From Eggerthellaceae bacterium (GTDB lineage: Bacteria > Actinomycetota > Coriobacteriia > Coriobacteriales > Eggerthellaceae), in assembly GCA_003452695.1 (NCBI GenBank), contig DMNP01000160.1, positions 1-11,464 on the forward strand: a stretch of DNA of 11,464 bases. The letters are read 5' to 3'. Below the pieces are notes generated by a model, which was not told where the DNA came from, ran no database searches, and saw nothing but the letters and a program-made list of their open reading frames with translations. Below are positions 1-6,775 of this stretch, in pieces (position 1 is the first letter of the stretch; each line of letters begins with the position of its first letter). The position numbers were made by a program, and so were the translations under genes.

Positions 1-30
1 GGCGCGCCCGGAACGCCTAGATGGCGTGCA

Positions 31-44
31 CTGCGGCTTCGCAG
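31..44. repeat. small hairpin beyond the tarJ end
   Basis: A 5-bp stem (CTGCG, 31-35, with CGCAG, 40-44) closes a GCTT loop. It lies just beyond the stronger hairpin at 54-80 on the downstream side of tarJ. Seen directly in the sequence. It is short enough to arise by chance in GC-rich DNA, and its only support is its position next to another dyad at a gene end. Confidence 0.25.
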
Positions 45-53
45 CGTCGGCTT

Positions 54-80
54 GGTACGCCGTTCGTAGAACGGCGTACC
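54..80 (-). terminator. perfect 12-bp hairpin directly after tarJ; possible terminator
   Basis: A perfect 12-bp inverted repeat (54-65 with 69-80) with a 3-base spacer begins on the base next to the tarJ stop codon. Its position at the end of a six-gene minus-strand series suggests a transcript end or 3' stabilising hairpin. No T-run follows on the minus strand, so it is not a classic intrinsic terminator. Rho-assisted ending or mRNA-end protection are alternatives. Confidence 0.45.
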
Positions 81-1106
81 CTACATGTTCCAGCGCATGA
101 TAGTCTTCCCCATGGGTTTGCGGATATCGGTCTCGAAGGCGGTGGCGATGTCTTTTATGGACGCTACCGGCACGACGGAACCGACGAGCGACTGAAGGTA
201 ATCCAGCATCTCGGGGTGCGCCTGGTATAGGTCCAGGGTGCGCTGAAAATCCGCGCGGCCCGAGCGGCTGGATCCGAACAGGCGCAGGCCCTTTTCCAGT
301 ACCATGCGCGTGTTCACGGGCACAGGGTTTTCGGACACGCCGAGCAACGACACGGTGCCTTCGGGGCGGATGTAGTCGATTATCTGGTCGATGGCGTGCG
401 CGGAGCCTTCCCCGCCGCAGCACTCGAAGGCATGGTCGACGAACAGCCCTTCGGGAATCGAACTGGTCAGGAAAGTGCGGTCGGCGAAGGTGAAGTCGGC
501 CAGCTTGAAGGAATTGCGCCCGAAGATGTACAGGTTCATGTCTGGATAGAGCGTGCGCAGCACGAGCGACACGATGAAGCCCAGGTTGCCGTCGCCCCAT
601 ACGCCCACGGCTTGGCGTCGTTCGTGCGCAATGCGCTCGAACCGCGATACCGCATGCACCGCCACGCTGACGAGCTCGGTGAAGGCTGCCACGTGTGGGT
701 CGATGCCTTCGGGAAGCGCCAGTACGCGGGAGGGCGGCAAGGCCACGAGCTCCTGCATGAAGCCGTCGTAGCCCGACCCGCAGAAGCGACTCGTGCGCAG
801 GTAGTTCTCGGCAATGCAGGAATCGGATTCCACGGGGTCGTTGGGCAGCATGACCACGGCTTGTCCCGCGCCGAAAGCGCCGGTGGAATCGAAGGCCACC
901 GTGCCAACGCCTTCGTGGATAAGGGCCATGGGCAACTTGGCGGCCATGGCACGGGCCGATCGGCGCCCCTGGTAATAGCGCTGGTCGGCGTTGCATATGG
1001 AAAGGAAGGCGGGCCGCACGACCACGGTTTCGGCACCGAGCGAAACGGGAACCACGACCGGCTCGACGGTGTGCGGAGCCACCAGGCGATAGACGCAGTT
1101 AAGCAT
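81..1106 (-). CDS. tarJ: ribulose-5-phosphate reductase (ribitol-5-phosphate dehydrogenase), TarJ type
   Basis: Zinc-dependent medium-chain dehydrogenase/reductase predicted to reduce ribulose 5-phosphate to ribitol 5-phosphate with NADPH, the step before CDP-ribitol formation by TarI. From the chosen start the protein is 341 aa, the length I recall for Staphylococcus aureus TarJ, and it matches that protein along its whole length from memory (start MLNCVYRLVAP, then DQRYY, LIHEGVG, FMQ, GDGNLG). Likely catalytic zinc ligands are Cys38, His64/Glu65 and Glu144. The Rossmann motif GDGNLG is at 171-176. The four-cysteine structural zinc lobe of classical alcohol dehydrogenases is absent, as in TarJ. 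An ATG five codons upstream (1121) is possible, but the start at 1106 has a GGTGGGG Shine-Dalgarno-like stretch and aligns with the family N-terminus. It overlaps tarI by 8 bases, implying translational coupling. Confidence 0.93.
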   Translation of the reverse strand: MLNCVYRLVAPHTVEPVVVPVSLGAETVVVRPAFLSICNADQRYYQGRRSARAMAAKLPMALIHEGVGTVAFDSTGAFGAGQAVVMLPNDPVESDSCIAENYLRTSRFCGSGYDGFMQELVALPPSRVLALPEGIDPHVAAFTELVSVAVHAVSRFERIAHERRQAVGVWGDGNLGFIVSLVLRTLYPDMNLYIFGRNSFKLADFTFADRTFLTSSIPEGLFVDHAFECCGGEGSAHAIDQIIDYIRPEGTVSLLGVSENPVPVNTRMVLEKGLRLFGSSRSGRADFQRTLDLYQAHPEMLDYLQSLVGSVVPVASIKDIATAFETDIRKPMGKTIMRWNM

Positions 1107-1842
1107 GCGCCCCACCGCCATTGCCGGCGCCGTCTTCGTCCATCAGGGCGCGTGCCACGCGCATGTCGGCGGTGTAGGTAAGCTTCATGTTGGCCACGTC
1201 GCCGCGCACGAGCGCCACCGGTTCGCCGCGCAGCACCAGAATCTTGCAGGCATCGGTTAGAAGCGCCTTGTCATCGTCGGCCAGTTCCTCGAACAGGGCC
1301 TTCAGACGCGCAGCGTTGAACGACTGGGGAGTCTGGCCTTGATAGTACTCGGCGCGGTTGGGAATGGCGGCTATCGTCTGCCCGTCCGCGCTGTGCACGA
1401 TGGTGTCGGTGGCGGGAACGACCGTGTCGCAGGCGCCGAACTTGCGCGCCGCTGCAATGTTGTCGGAAATTATGCGGTAGTTCACGAAGGGTCGCACCGC
1501 ATCGTGGGTGACTATGATGTCGTCGTCTGCCAGACCGTGCACCTGCTCGATATGGGCGATGGCGCACATGATGGTGTCGTTGCGCTCGGCACCGCCCGCC
1601 ACGACCGCGATGCGGTCGGCATAGGGCGCAAGCCAGCGTGCCATGATGTCGCGGGTCTGGTTCACCCACGTTGCCGGCGCCAACACGATGACTTCGTCGA
1701 ATTCGCTTACCAGGCAGAACTTTTCCACTGTATGCGCTATGACGGGACGGTCGCCCAAATCCCAGAACTGCTTGGGCTTGTCGGGATTGCCCATGCGGGT
1801 GCCCGACCCCCCTGCCAATATTGCCGCATACACCTTACCCAT
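1099..1842 (-). CDS. tarI: D-ribitol-5-phosphate cytidylyltransferase, TarI type
   Basis: IspD-family nucleotidyltransferase that joins CTP and ribitol 5-phosphate to give CDP-ribitol, the activated donor for ribitol-phosphate wall polymers. The 247-aa protein has the N-terminal nucleotide-binding loop (LAGGSGTRMG, residues 9-18), PKQF (23-26), HDAVRPF (113-119), QGQTPQSF (168-175) and a GDVANMKLT stretch (214-222). IspD (methylerythritol-phosphate cytidylyltransferase) shares this fold. Assignment to TarI rests on the adjacent TarJ and on close similarity to staphylococcal TarI as I recall it (VTHDAVRPF, YQGQTPQSFN, LSDACKI-like segments). The ATG at 1842 has an AGGAG ribosome site seven bases upstream and lies 15 bases after the preceding LCP gene, so the two are probably co-transcribed. 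Cytoplasmic. No defect seen. Confidence 0.93.
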   Translation of the reverse strand: MGKVYAAILAGGSGTRMGNPDKPKQFWDLGDRPVIAHTVEKFCLVSEFDEVIVLAPATWVNQTRDIMARWLAPYADRIAVVAGGAERNDTIMCAIAHIEQVHGLADDDIIVTHDAVRPFVNYRIISDNIAAARKFGACDTVVPATDTIVHSADGQTIAAIPNRAEYYQGQTPQSFNAARLKALFEELADDDKALLTDACKILVLRGEPVALVRGDVANMKLTYTADMRVARALMDEDGAGNGGGAHA

Positions 1843-1857
1843 TGCTTGCTCCTATCG

Positions 1858-2877
1858 CTACTCGGAAACCGTTGCCGGCTTCACTATGGTCGTCGTGTCG
1901 CCCCCGGCTTTGAAAACCTCCATGACCTTCGCCCATGTCTCATCGTCGGCCGGTATGACCCAAGCGCCATCGCTCTCGCGCTCGCCGCCGCCCGCATAGG
2001 GCCCCGAACCGCTGAGGAAAGTCACCTCGTCGGCGTGATCTATGAAATCCAGCACGGTCAGCCCGAGCACGGGCAGGTCCATGTTGGTCTTCACGTCTTC
2101 CTCGACTATGCCGAGCAGTTTTTCCACGTCGGTCACGCCGCCGTCGTAGGCAAGCACCTTGCGGATGATCGCCTCTTCGATGTTGCGCACGTTGGTCTGG
2201 CGCACGGCATCCTGGTCGTCGCCGTATTCCTTGCGCGCACGCGCCAGCGCCAGCGCCTGCGCGCCGTTCAGGTGCTGGTTCTCGCCCGCCTTCAGGCTGA
2301 TGCTGCCGCCCGAACCGGGATTCGACACCTTTATGGCCTTGGGCACGTCCACGTCGATGCCGCCGATGGCGTCGATGAAGCGCTCGAAGGTGACGAAGGT
2401 CGTCATCATGAAGTAGTCGGCTTTCAGGCCCGTCAGCTCCGCCACCGCTTCGACCACGTCTTTGGGCTTGTTCTTCAGAAGGGCGTCGTTTATACGGCTC
2501 GTCTGGCCGGTTACAACCGTGTCGCGCGGTATGGAAAGCAGCGAGATGCTGTGCGCCTGCGGGTCGACGCGCACGAGCGTCATGATGTCGGAGTGCTGGT
2601 CCACCTGCGCATGGTCAGATGCCTTGCCCGTGTACAACGCCGTGCCCTTGCGCGTGTCCGAACCGATGAGCAGCACGTAGAACGTTCTCTGCAGCGCACT
2701 GGCTTCAGGTATGTCCTCGATTTCAACCTCGGCGACGGCCCGTGGTTTCTCCGGCCCGAAGCGGTCGAGCGCATAGACGCTGCCCACGAACACCGCAGCG
2801 AACAGCGTCACGAACACCACGGCGAGTATCGCGTAGTGACGTGCAATGCGCATCTGCAGGTAAGTCTCCTTTTCCAT
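1858..2877 (-). CDS. LCP-family (LytR-CpsA-Psr) wall-polymer ligase, single-TM form
   Basis: Predicted phosphotransferase that moves lipid-linked anionic glycopolymer (wall teichoic acid or capsule-like) onto peptidoglycan on the outer face of the membrane. The 339-aa protein has a short cytoplasmic N-terminus, one membrane helix (about 14-36) and an extracellular LCP domain (about 66-240). Visible LCP residues are GSDTR (72-76), SD (96-97), RVD (103-105), IPRD (117-120), RIN (128-130), an RARKEY segment (213-218) and RQTN (226-229), which form the polyprenyl-pyrophosphate and metal site in characterised members. The tail (about 287-327) ends in a GSGPY...W...ETW...GGD pattern shared with the two other LCP proteins here. 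The gene starts 8 bases after tagO with a GGGG-rich ribosome site and precedes tarI. The family is clear; the polymer it handles is inferred from tagO and tarIJ. Confidence 0.93.
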   Translation of the reverse strand: MEKETYLQMRIARHYAILAVVFVTLFAAVFVGSVYALDRFGPEKPRAVAEVEIEDIPEASALQRTFYVLLIGSDTRKGTALYTGKASDHAQVDQHSDIMTLVRVDPQAHSISLLSIPRDTVVTGQTSRINDALLKNKPKDVVEAVAELTGLKADYFMMTTFVTFERFIDAIGGIDVDVPKAIKVSNPGSGGSISLKAGENQHLNGAQALALARARKEYGDDQDAVRQTNVRNIEEAIIRKVLAYDGGVTDVEKLLGIVEEDVKTNMDLPVLGLTVLDFIDHADEVTFLSGSGPYAGGGERESDGAWVIPADDETWAKVMEVFKAGGDTTTIVKPATVSE

Positions 2878-2885
2878 GCCCGCCC

Positions 2886-4016
2886 CTACTTAGCGCGCGG
2901 TTGACGCGGGCCGCGCTTGCCACGGTTGTCGTAGTGGTGCTTCAACACGGGCTTGAACAGGCCGAAGCGCCAGATTACCACGAACACGATGGCGAACATG
3001 ACAAAGAAGATGGCCCAGCGCGCAGGCCCCGGGTAGTTGGAGGCTGCAATGCCCGCGACCGCGAGCACCGCCGTGCACGTCCAGAGCACGGCAACGGAGC
3101 GCAGCTGCCCCAGGCCCGAGCGCATCAGCCGATGGTGAATATGGTCGGCATCGGCATGTCCGATGCTCTCGTGGCCGCGCAGGCGCCGGATAATCGCCGA
3201 GATGGTGTCGAGCACCGGCACGCCTGCCATGGCAAGCGGCACCACCATGATGATGAAGCTCTGCGTGCGCGCCACGCCCACCACTGAAATAACTCCTAGA
3301 AGCATGCCGAGCATCATCGAGCCAGAATCGCCCATGAAGATAGAGGCCGGATAGAAGTTGAAGCGCAGAAATGCCAGGCACACGGCGATGAGCGCAATGC
3401 AGGTGAAGGCGAGCGTCATGTTGCCACGCACCACCACCAGGTACAGCAGCGCACCCGACACGATGGCCACCAACCCCGAGGCCAGGCCGTCTAAACCGTC
3501 GATGAGGTTCGTGATGTTTATGAACACGAGCAGGTACAGCACCGTGAGGGGATAGTCGACCCAGCCGAGCTCCACATAGTCGCCCGTCCCGATCATCCGC
3601 AGCGTTTCGATGGTGACGCCCGAGCACACGACGATGATCGAGGCCACCACCTGGCCCGCGAACTTCGTACCCGGGTGCAGGCGCGTTATATCGTCCACGA
3701 GCCCCAAGCCGAATATGAAGGTGATGCCGATGTAGAGCAGCGCATAGTTCACATCGGCAAGCTCGTAGAGGTTGGACAGCTCCCAGCCGAAGAACCGCAC
3801 GCCCACGAACACGGTGAACGCCGCCGCCACGAGACCCAGGTACATGGCGATGCCACCGCAACGCGGAACGGGCTTGGTGTTCACACGCCTGTTGCCCGGA
3901 TAATCGATGGCCCCGACATGGGCGGCGATGCGCTTGGCCAAGGGCACCGATATGAACGTGACGACGAACGCCACGCCAAACACGATAGCCCCCTCAAGCC
4001 AGTTCACCGAGTCCAC
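2886..4016 (-). CDS. tagO: undecaprenyl-phosphate GlcNAc-1-phosphate transferase, TagO/WecA family
   Basis: Polytopic membrane enzyme that transfers a sugar-1-phosphate, usually GlcNAc-1-P from UDP-GlcNAc, to undecaprenyl phosphate, the committed step of wall teichoic acid and related glycopolymers. The 376-aa sequence is hydrophobic with about ten or eleven helices. It carries the family signatures: DYPGNRR (38-44), VPRCGG (50-55), the DD pair at 108-109, NITNLIDGLDGL (167-178), FMGDSG (227-232) and the cytoplasmic HADADHIHHR loop (287-296). That His-rich loop favours the WecA/TagO branch over MraY. The C-terminus is a basic cytoplasmic tail. The start is GTG at 4016 because an in-frame stop lies shortly upstream and no ATG is near. 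A second GTG at 4007, after GGTGG, is an alternative. It heads the group tagO, LCP, tarI, tarJ and has its own promoter. Confidence 0.93.
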   Translation of the reverse strand: MDSVNWLEGAIVFGVAFVVTFISVPLAKRIAAHVGAIDYPGNRRVNTKPVPRCGGIAMYLGLVAAAFTVFVGVRFFGWELSNLYELADVNYALLYIGITFIFGLGLVDDITRLHPGTKFAGQVVASIIVVCSGVTIETLRMIGTGDYVELGWVDYPLTVLYLLVFINITNLIDGLDGLASGLVAIVSGALLYLVVVRGNMTLAFTCIALIAVCLAFLRFNFYPASIFMGDSGSMMLGMLLGVISVVGVARTQSFIIMVVPLAMAGVPVLDTISAIIRRLRGHESIGHADADHIHHRLMRSGLGQLRSVAVLWTCTAVLAVAGIAASNYPGPARWAIFFVMFAIVFVVIWRFGLFKPVLKHHYDNRGKRGPRQPRAK

Positions 4017-4041
4017 CTTACCAATCCGTCAAACAGCAGCA

Positions 4042-4084
4042 GGGACGGTACGGCCTGGATGCTTTCCAGTCGCCACACCGTCCC
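4042..4084 (-). promoter_or_regulatory. hairpin in the predicted tagO 5' leader
   Basis: GGGACGGT (4042-4049) pairs with ACCGTCCC (4077-4084). Inside it CTGGA (4055-4059) pairs with TCCAG (4065-4069) around a five-base loop, and GGC/GCC pairs between them with a small bulge. This is one extended stem between the predicted start site (about 4100) and the tagO GTG. No T-run follows, so it is not an obvious attenuator. It could stabilise the leader or bind a regulator. The pairing is seen; the function is unknown. Confidence 0.45.
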
Positions 4085-4106
4085 CATCTAATGCATATTC
4101 CCTGCG

Positions 4107-4135
4107 ATTATAACAGCACGAGCACGAACTATAAA
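4107..4135 (-). promoter_or_regulatory. sigma-70-type promoter for tagO-LCP-tarI-tarJ
   Basis: On the minus strand TTTATA (4135-4130; four of six bases match TTGACA) is followed by a 17-base spacer and a perfect TATAAT (4112-4107). TG lies one base before it, an extended -10. The predicted transcript starts near 4100, giving a leader of about 84 bases before tagO. The -35 box sits just past the stop codon of the upstream LCP lipoprotein gene, so this is an internal promoter that could uncouple tagO-tarJ from the two upstream LCP genes. Confidence 0.65.
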
Positions 4136-4136
4136 C

Positions 4137-5117
4137 CTACTCGTACAACGAGAGGGCGTGAATAACCTCGTTGGGGTCGCCGCCCTTGTCAACGATGTCC
4201 ATGATGCGATGCCAGGTTTCCTCGTCGCGCCAGGTTACCCACAGGCCGGACGATTCTTCTTCGCCGCCCTCGTAGGGACCCGTTCCGCTTAGATAATGCA
4301 CTTGGTCGGCATGCTCCGTGAAATCCTGCACGAGCGCCATCAGGTCATCTGCCGGCCAATTGGTCTTCACGTGACCGACCAGCTTCGTTGCCACCTGCAC
4401 GGCCGTCGCGGGATCGGACATTACCTTGTTCATAATGGTCTGCACGATAAGACGATCGTTGGTCTGGCGATAGCTCTCGCCGTTCGGGTTGTACTTCTTG
4501 CGTTCGCGCGCGAACACGAGCGCCATGGCTCCGTCCAGGTCGTGCTCGCCGGCATCGAACTGAATCTCGTTGCCGCTGACGATGTCCTTCATCTTCTGGG
4601 CAACCGGAACGTACATATGAATACCGCCAAGGTCGTTGATGAGGTCCTGGAAACCGACGAAGGTCGTGTCCAGGTAGTACTTCGGCTTCACGCCCGTAAG
4701 CTGTTCTACGGCAAGCATCAGCTCGTCGATTCCGCCTTGCTGGTAGCGCTCGTTAATCTTGGCCACGCGGTTGAATGCCCAGTCCTGCGTGTCGCGCGGT
4801 ATGGTCACAAACGTTACCAGGTAGGTCTTCGGGTCGACGCGGGCGAGCATGATGGTATCGGATCGCGCGCTGCCGTCGGCATACATCTCCTTGGTAATGT
4901 CCACCGTGCCCGTGCGCGTATCGTTACCGACGATCAGCACGTAGAACGGGTCGTCGGAAGCCTCCTGACTCGTTGCGGTCCCATCGTTCACCGACATCAC
5001 CTCGTCGCTGGCAGACGAGCTGGAACTCGCCGTTGGCTGGCTGCACGCCGCCAATGCGCAAAGCGCCATTGCGCAGGCAACGACAAGCGCCGCCGCTTTA
5101 ATCGATAGTTTCTTCAT
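4137..5117 (-). CDS. LCP-family wall-polymer ligase, lipoprotein form
   Basis: LCP-domain protein of 326 aa, predicted to transfer wall glycopolymer to peptidoglycan outside the cell. It starts with a lipoprotein signal (MKKLSIKAAAL..., hydrophobic core 8-21, lipobox LAAC with Cys25 as the lipidated residue), followed by a Ser/Ala-rich linker (26-55). Most LCP proteins are held by an N-terminal membrane helix, so this anchoring is unusual. The LCP domain (about 57-240) has GNDTR (64-68), SD (86-87), RVD (93-95), IPRD (106-109), KINE (120-123), ARERKKY (203-209) and RQTN (217-220). The tail (about 277-314) repeats the GTGPY...W...ETW...KGGD pattern of its paralogues. The reading frame is open far upstream, but the ATG at 5117 has AAGGGGAG at proper spacing and exposes the signal peptide. 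ATG at 5123 is the near alternative, with the ribosome site too close. Confidence 0.92.
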   Translation of the reverse strand: MKKLSIKAAALVVACAMALCALAACSQPTASSSSSASDEVMSVNDGTATSQEASDDPFYVLIVGNDTRTGTVDITKEMYADGSARSDTIMLARVDPKTYLVTFVTIPRDTQDWAFNRVAKINERYQQGGIDELMLAVEQLTGVKPKYYLDTTFVGFQDLINDLGGIHMYVPVAQKMKDIVSGNEIQFDAGEHDLDGAMALVFARERKKYNPNGESYRQTNDRLIVQTIMNKVMSDPATAVQVATKLVGHVKTNWPADDLMALVQDFTEHADQVHYLSGTGPYEGGEEESSGLWVTWRDEETWHRIMDIVDKGGDPNEVIHALSLYE

Positions 5118-5124
5118 GGTCATG

Positions 5125-5132
5125 CTCCCCTT
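5125..5132 (-). promoter_or_regulatory. ribosome binding site that fixes the LCP lipoprotein start
   Basis: AAGGGGAG on the minus strand lies seven bases before ATG 5117 and only one base before ATG 5123. The spacing favours 5117 and rejects the long in-frame upstream extension, which would overlap the neighbouring LCP gene and bury the signal peptide. Confidence 0.6.
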
Positions 5133-5200
5133 TCCCGTTGCGCGCGCCAGGGCGGCCGGAGCCTTCGCTGACGAGCTGGGCCTGCGCCCTGTTCTTCGCA

Positions 5201-6655
5201 TCATTCTTCGTTTTCTGCTACATATCCTTCTTCGTTTGCCTCGTCCTGCGCCTGTTCCTGCACCTCGCTTGCAGCGGGCACGATCTGCGTTGCCGCGTAG
5301 TCGATGTCCCCCGGCTTCGCACCGGAATCGACCTGCCGCATAAGCTCGGCCCAACCCTCGGGGTTCGGATAGCACATCCACACGCCACCATATTGTTCCA
5401 TAATGTCGCCGTTTATCGGACCACAGCAACTGTACATCGTCAAGCTTCCACCTGCAAACATCGGGGCGAGCTGAACGAGGTCGCCCGCCTTCAGGTCGGT
5501 GGTCACGTATTGCGCCAAGTCCAGCACGACGCCCGGCAATTCGGGAAGCGGTCGGGACAGCGCCTTCTTCACGATTGCCTCGGCAAGCGTGCGCACGTTG
5601 CTCTGGCGATGGTAGTCCTGTCCCTCCGCGGTGTCGGCGTATTGGCGCCGTGCCCGGGCGAACACCTGGGCCTGCTTGCCGTCGAGCGTCTGCCAGCCCT
5701 CTTCGATGCTCGACTTCTTGCCCGTCAGGGTGTCCATCACATCCAGCGGACGGTCCACGTACACGTCCACCCCGCCGACGGTGTCCACGATGGCCTGCAG
5801 CTCCGACACGTGCACCTCGGCGTAATGGGATATGCCGACGCCCGTAAGCTCGGAGACCCCCTTTATCGATGCGGCAGCGCCGCCGATGTTGTACAGTTCG
5901 TTAATCTTCACAACAGAGCCGTCCTGCAGCGTATAGGGCGTATCGCGCGGCACCGTGACAAGCGTTACCTGCCTGTTGCGCGCATCCACGCGCACGAGCA
6001 TGATAACGTCCGAGCGCTGGTTATCGCCGGATTGGTCTATTCGTTCGCTCGTACCCGAATCCTCGCGCGAATCGGAGCCGAGCAGCAACATGTAGAACGG
6101 CTGATCCAGTGCAGCTGGCACCAGATATTGATTCACCTGGGCCAGTTCCTCATCGGCTGGGGCCAGCGCCTTGTTCAGGGACGTGGTGAACCACAGCGCG
6201 AATGCCAGCGCGGCCACGAGCAGGGCCCCGACGATGCATCCGAGCACGATGGCTACGCGCTTGCCCGCGCTCGGTCCCTTCTTGGCGCGGCGGGCCAGAT
6301 TGCCAGAAGCTCCCGACCCGTAGTTGCCCCGTGCATAGCGGACGGCATCCGACGGCGGAAGGGTCGCCGCGCCCGCACGGGCGGGGCCATTCGCCCCCAT
6401 CGGCCAAACAGCCGTCGAACCCATGCGATCGGAACGGGCGTCGCCCATCGGCGCAACGGTCGCCGCGCCCGCACGCGCAGGACGGCTTGCCTGAACCGGC
6501 GGCACGTCTGCCGCGCTTACGCGCGCATGGCTGCCGCGCGCCGTGTCCGGGCGATACGCCTGCATTCCTGTTGCGGCCGCATGGCGCCCGCCGGGAAAAC
6601 CTGCGCGCGCATTTTGATATTCGCGGCTATGTTTCGCCACCAAACCGCCTTCCAT
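5201..6655 (-). CDS. LCP-family wall-polymer ligase with long disordered cytoplasmic N-terminus
   Basis: Large LCP protein (484 aa), predicted to attach wall glycopolymer to peptidoglycan. Residues 1-130 are cytoplasmic, rich in Ala, Gly, Pro and Arg, and look disordered. They contain a repeated PARAGAAT at 59-66 and 91-98 and end in a basic RRAKKG stop-transfer region. A membrane helix follows at about 134-157. The LCP domain (about 186-365) shows GSDSR (193-197), RSD (214-216), RVD (222-224), PRD (236-238), KINE (250-253), ARARRQY (333-339) and RQSN (350-353). The tail keeps CGPI...W...GW...GD in degraded form (about 409-450) and ends in an acidic, Glu/Gln-rich stretch. ATG 6655 has no clear ribosome site. 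GTG 6640, preceded by GGAAGGCGG, may be the true start. First LCP gene of the cluster after the intergenic repeat. Confidence 0.9.
   Translation of the reverse strand: MEGGLVAKHSREYQNARAGFPGGRHAAATGMQAYRPDTARGSHARVSAADVPPVQASRPARAGAATVAPMGDARSDRMGSTAVWPMGANGPARAGAATLPPSDAVRYARGNYGSGASGNLARRAKKGPSAGKRVAIVLGCIVGALLVAALAFALWFTTSLNKALAPADEELAQVNQYLVPAALDQPFYMLLLGSDSREDSGTSERIDQSGDNQRSDVIMLVRVDARNRQVTLVTVPRDTPYTLQDGSVVKINELYNIGGAAASIKGVSELTGVGISHYAEVHVSELQAIVDTVGGVDVYVDRPLDVMDTLTGKKSSIEEGWQTLDGKQAQVFARARRQYADTAEGQDYHRQSNVRTLAEAIVKKALSRPLPELPGVVLDLAQYVTTDLKAGDLVQLAPMFAGGSLTMYSCCGPINGDIMEQYGGVWMCYPNPEGWAELMRQVDSGAKPGDIDYAATQIVPAASEVQEQAQDEANEEGYVAENEE
6363..6475. repeat. direct repeat inside the LCP N-terminus
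   Basis: The 17-base segment at 6363-6379 recurs identically at 6459-6475, exactly 96 bases (32 codons) apart. In protein it gives the two PARAGAAT motifs of the disordered cytoplasmic tail. The in-frame spacing suggests an old tandem duplication, or selection on the peptide motif. Confidence 0.6.
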
Positions 6656-6775
6656 CGGGCATTTTACCGAAGGCTAATCTTAACATGACGTAACAGGTCA
6701 CCCTGAATCGAACAGATTATCCAAACGAATGCAACGCAGACACCACAGTTCGGCGGCACCCGCGCCAGTCATCGG

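Noticed and set aside
1339..2904. 521-codon open frame on the plus strand opposite tarI and an LCP gene
   Set aside because: It runs antisense to two clear genes, has no domain pattern, is rich in His/Arg/Val, and arises from GC-rich codon bias on the coding strand.
5118..5429. long N-terminal extension of the LCP lipoprotein
   Set aside because: It would overlap the neighbouring LCP gene by over 200 bases, is Arg-rich and of low complexity, and would bury a clear lipoprotein signal.
5138..6688. 516-codon plus-strand frame opposite the largest LCP gene
   Set aside because: Shadow of a clear gene. It resembles the 1339-2904 frame only because both are antisense to the same conserved LCP motifs.
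6656..6775. promoter for the first LCP gene
   Set aside because: GATAAT and TAAGAT are present but neither has a -35 match at proper spacing; no call can be supported.
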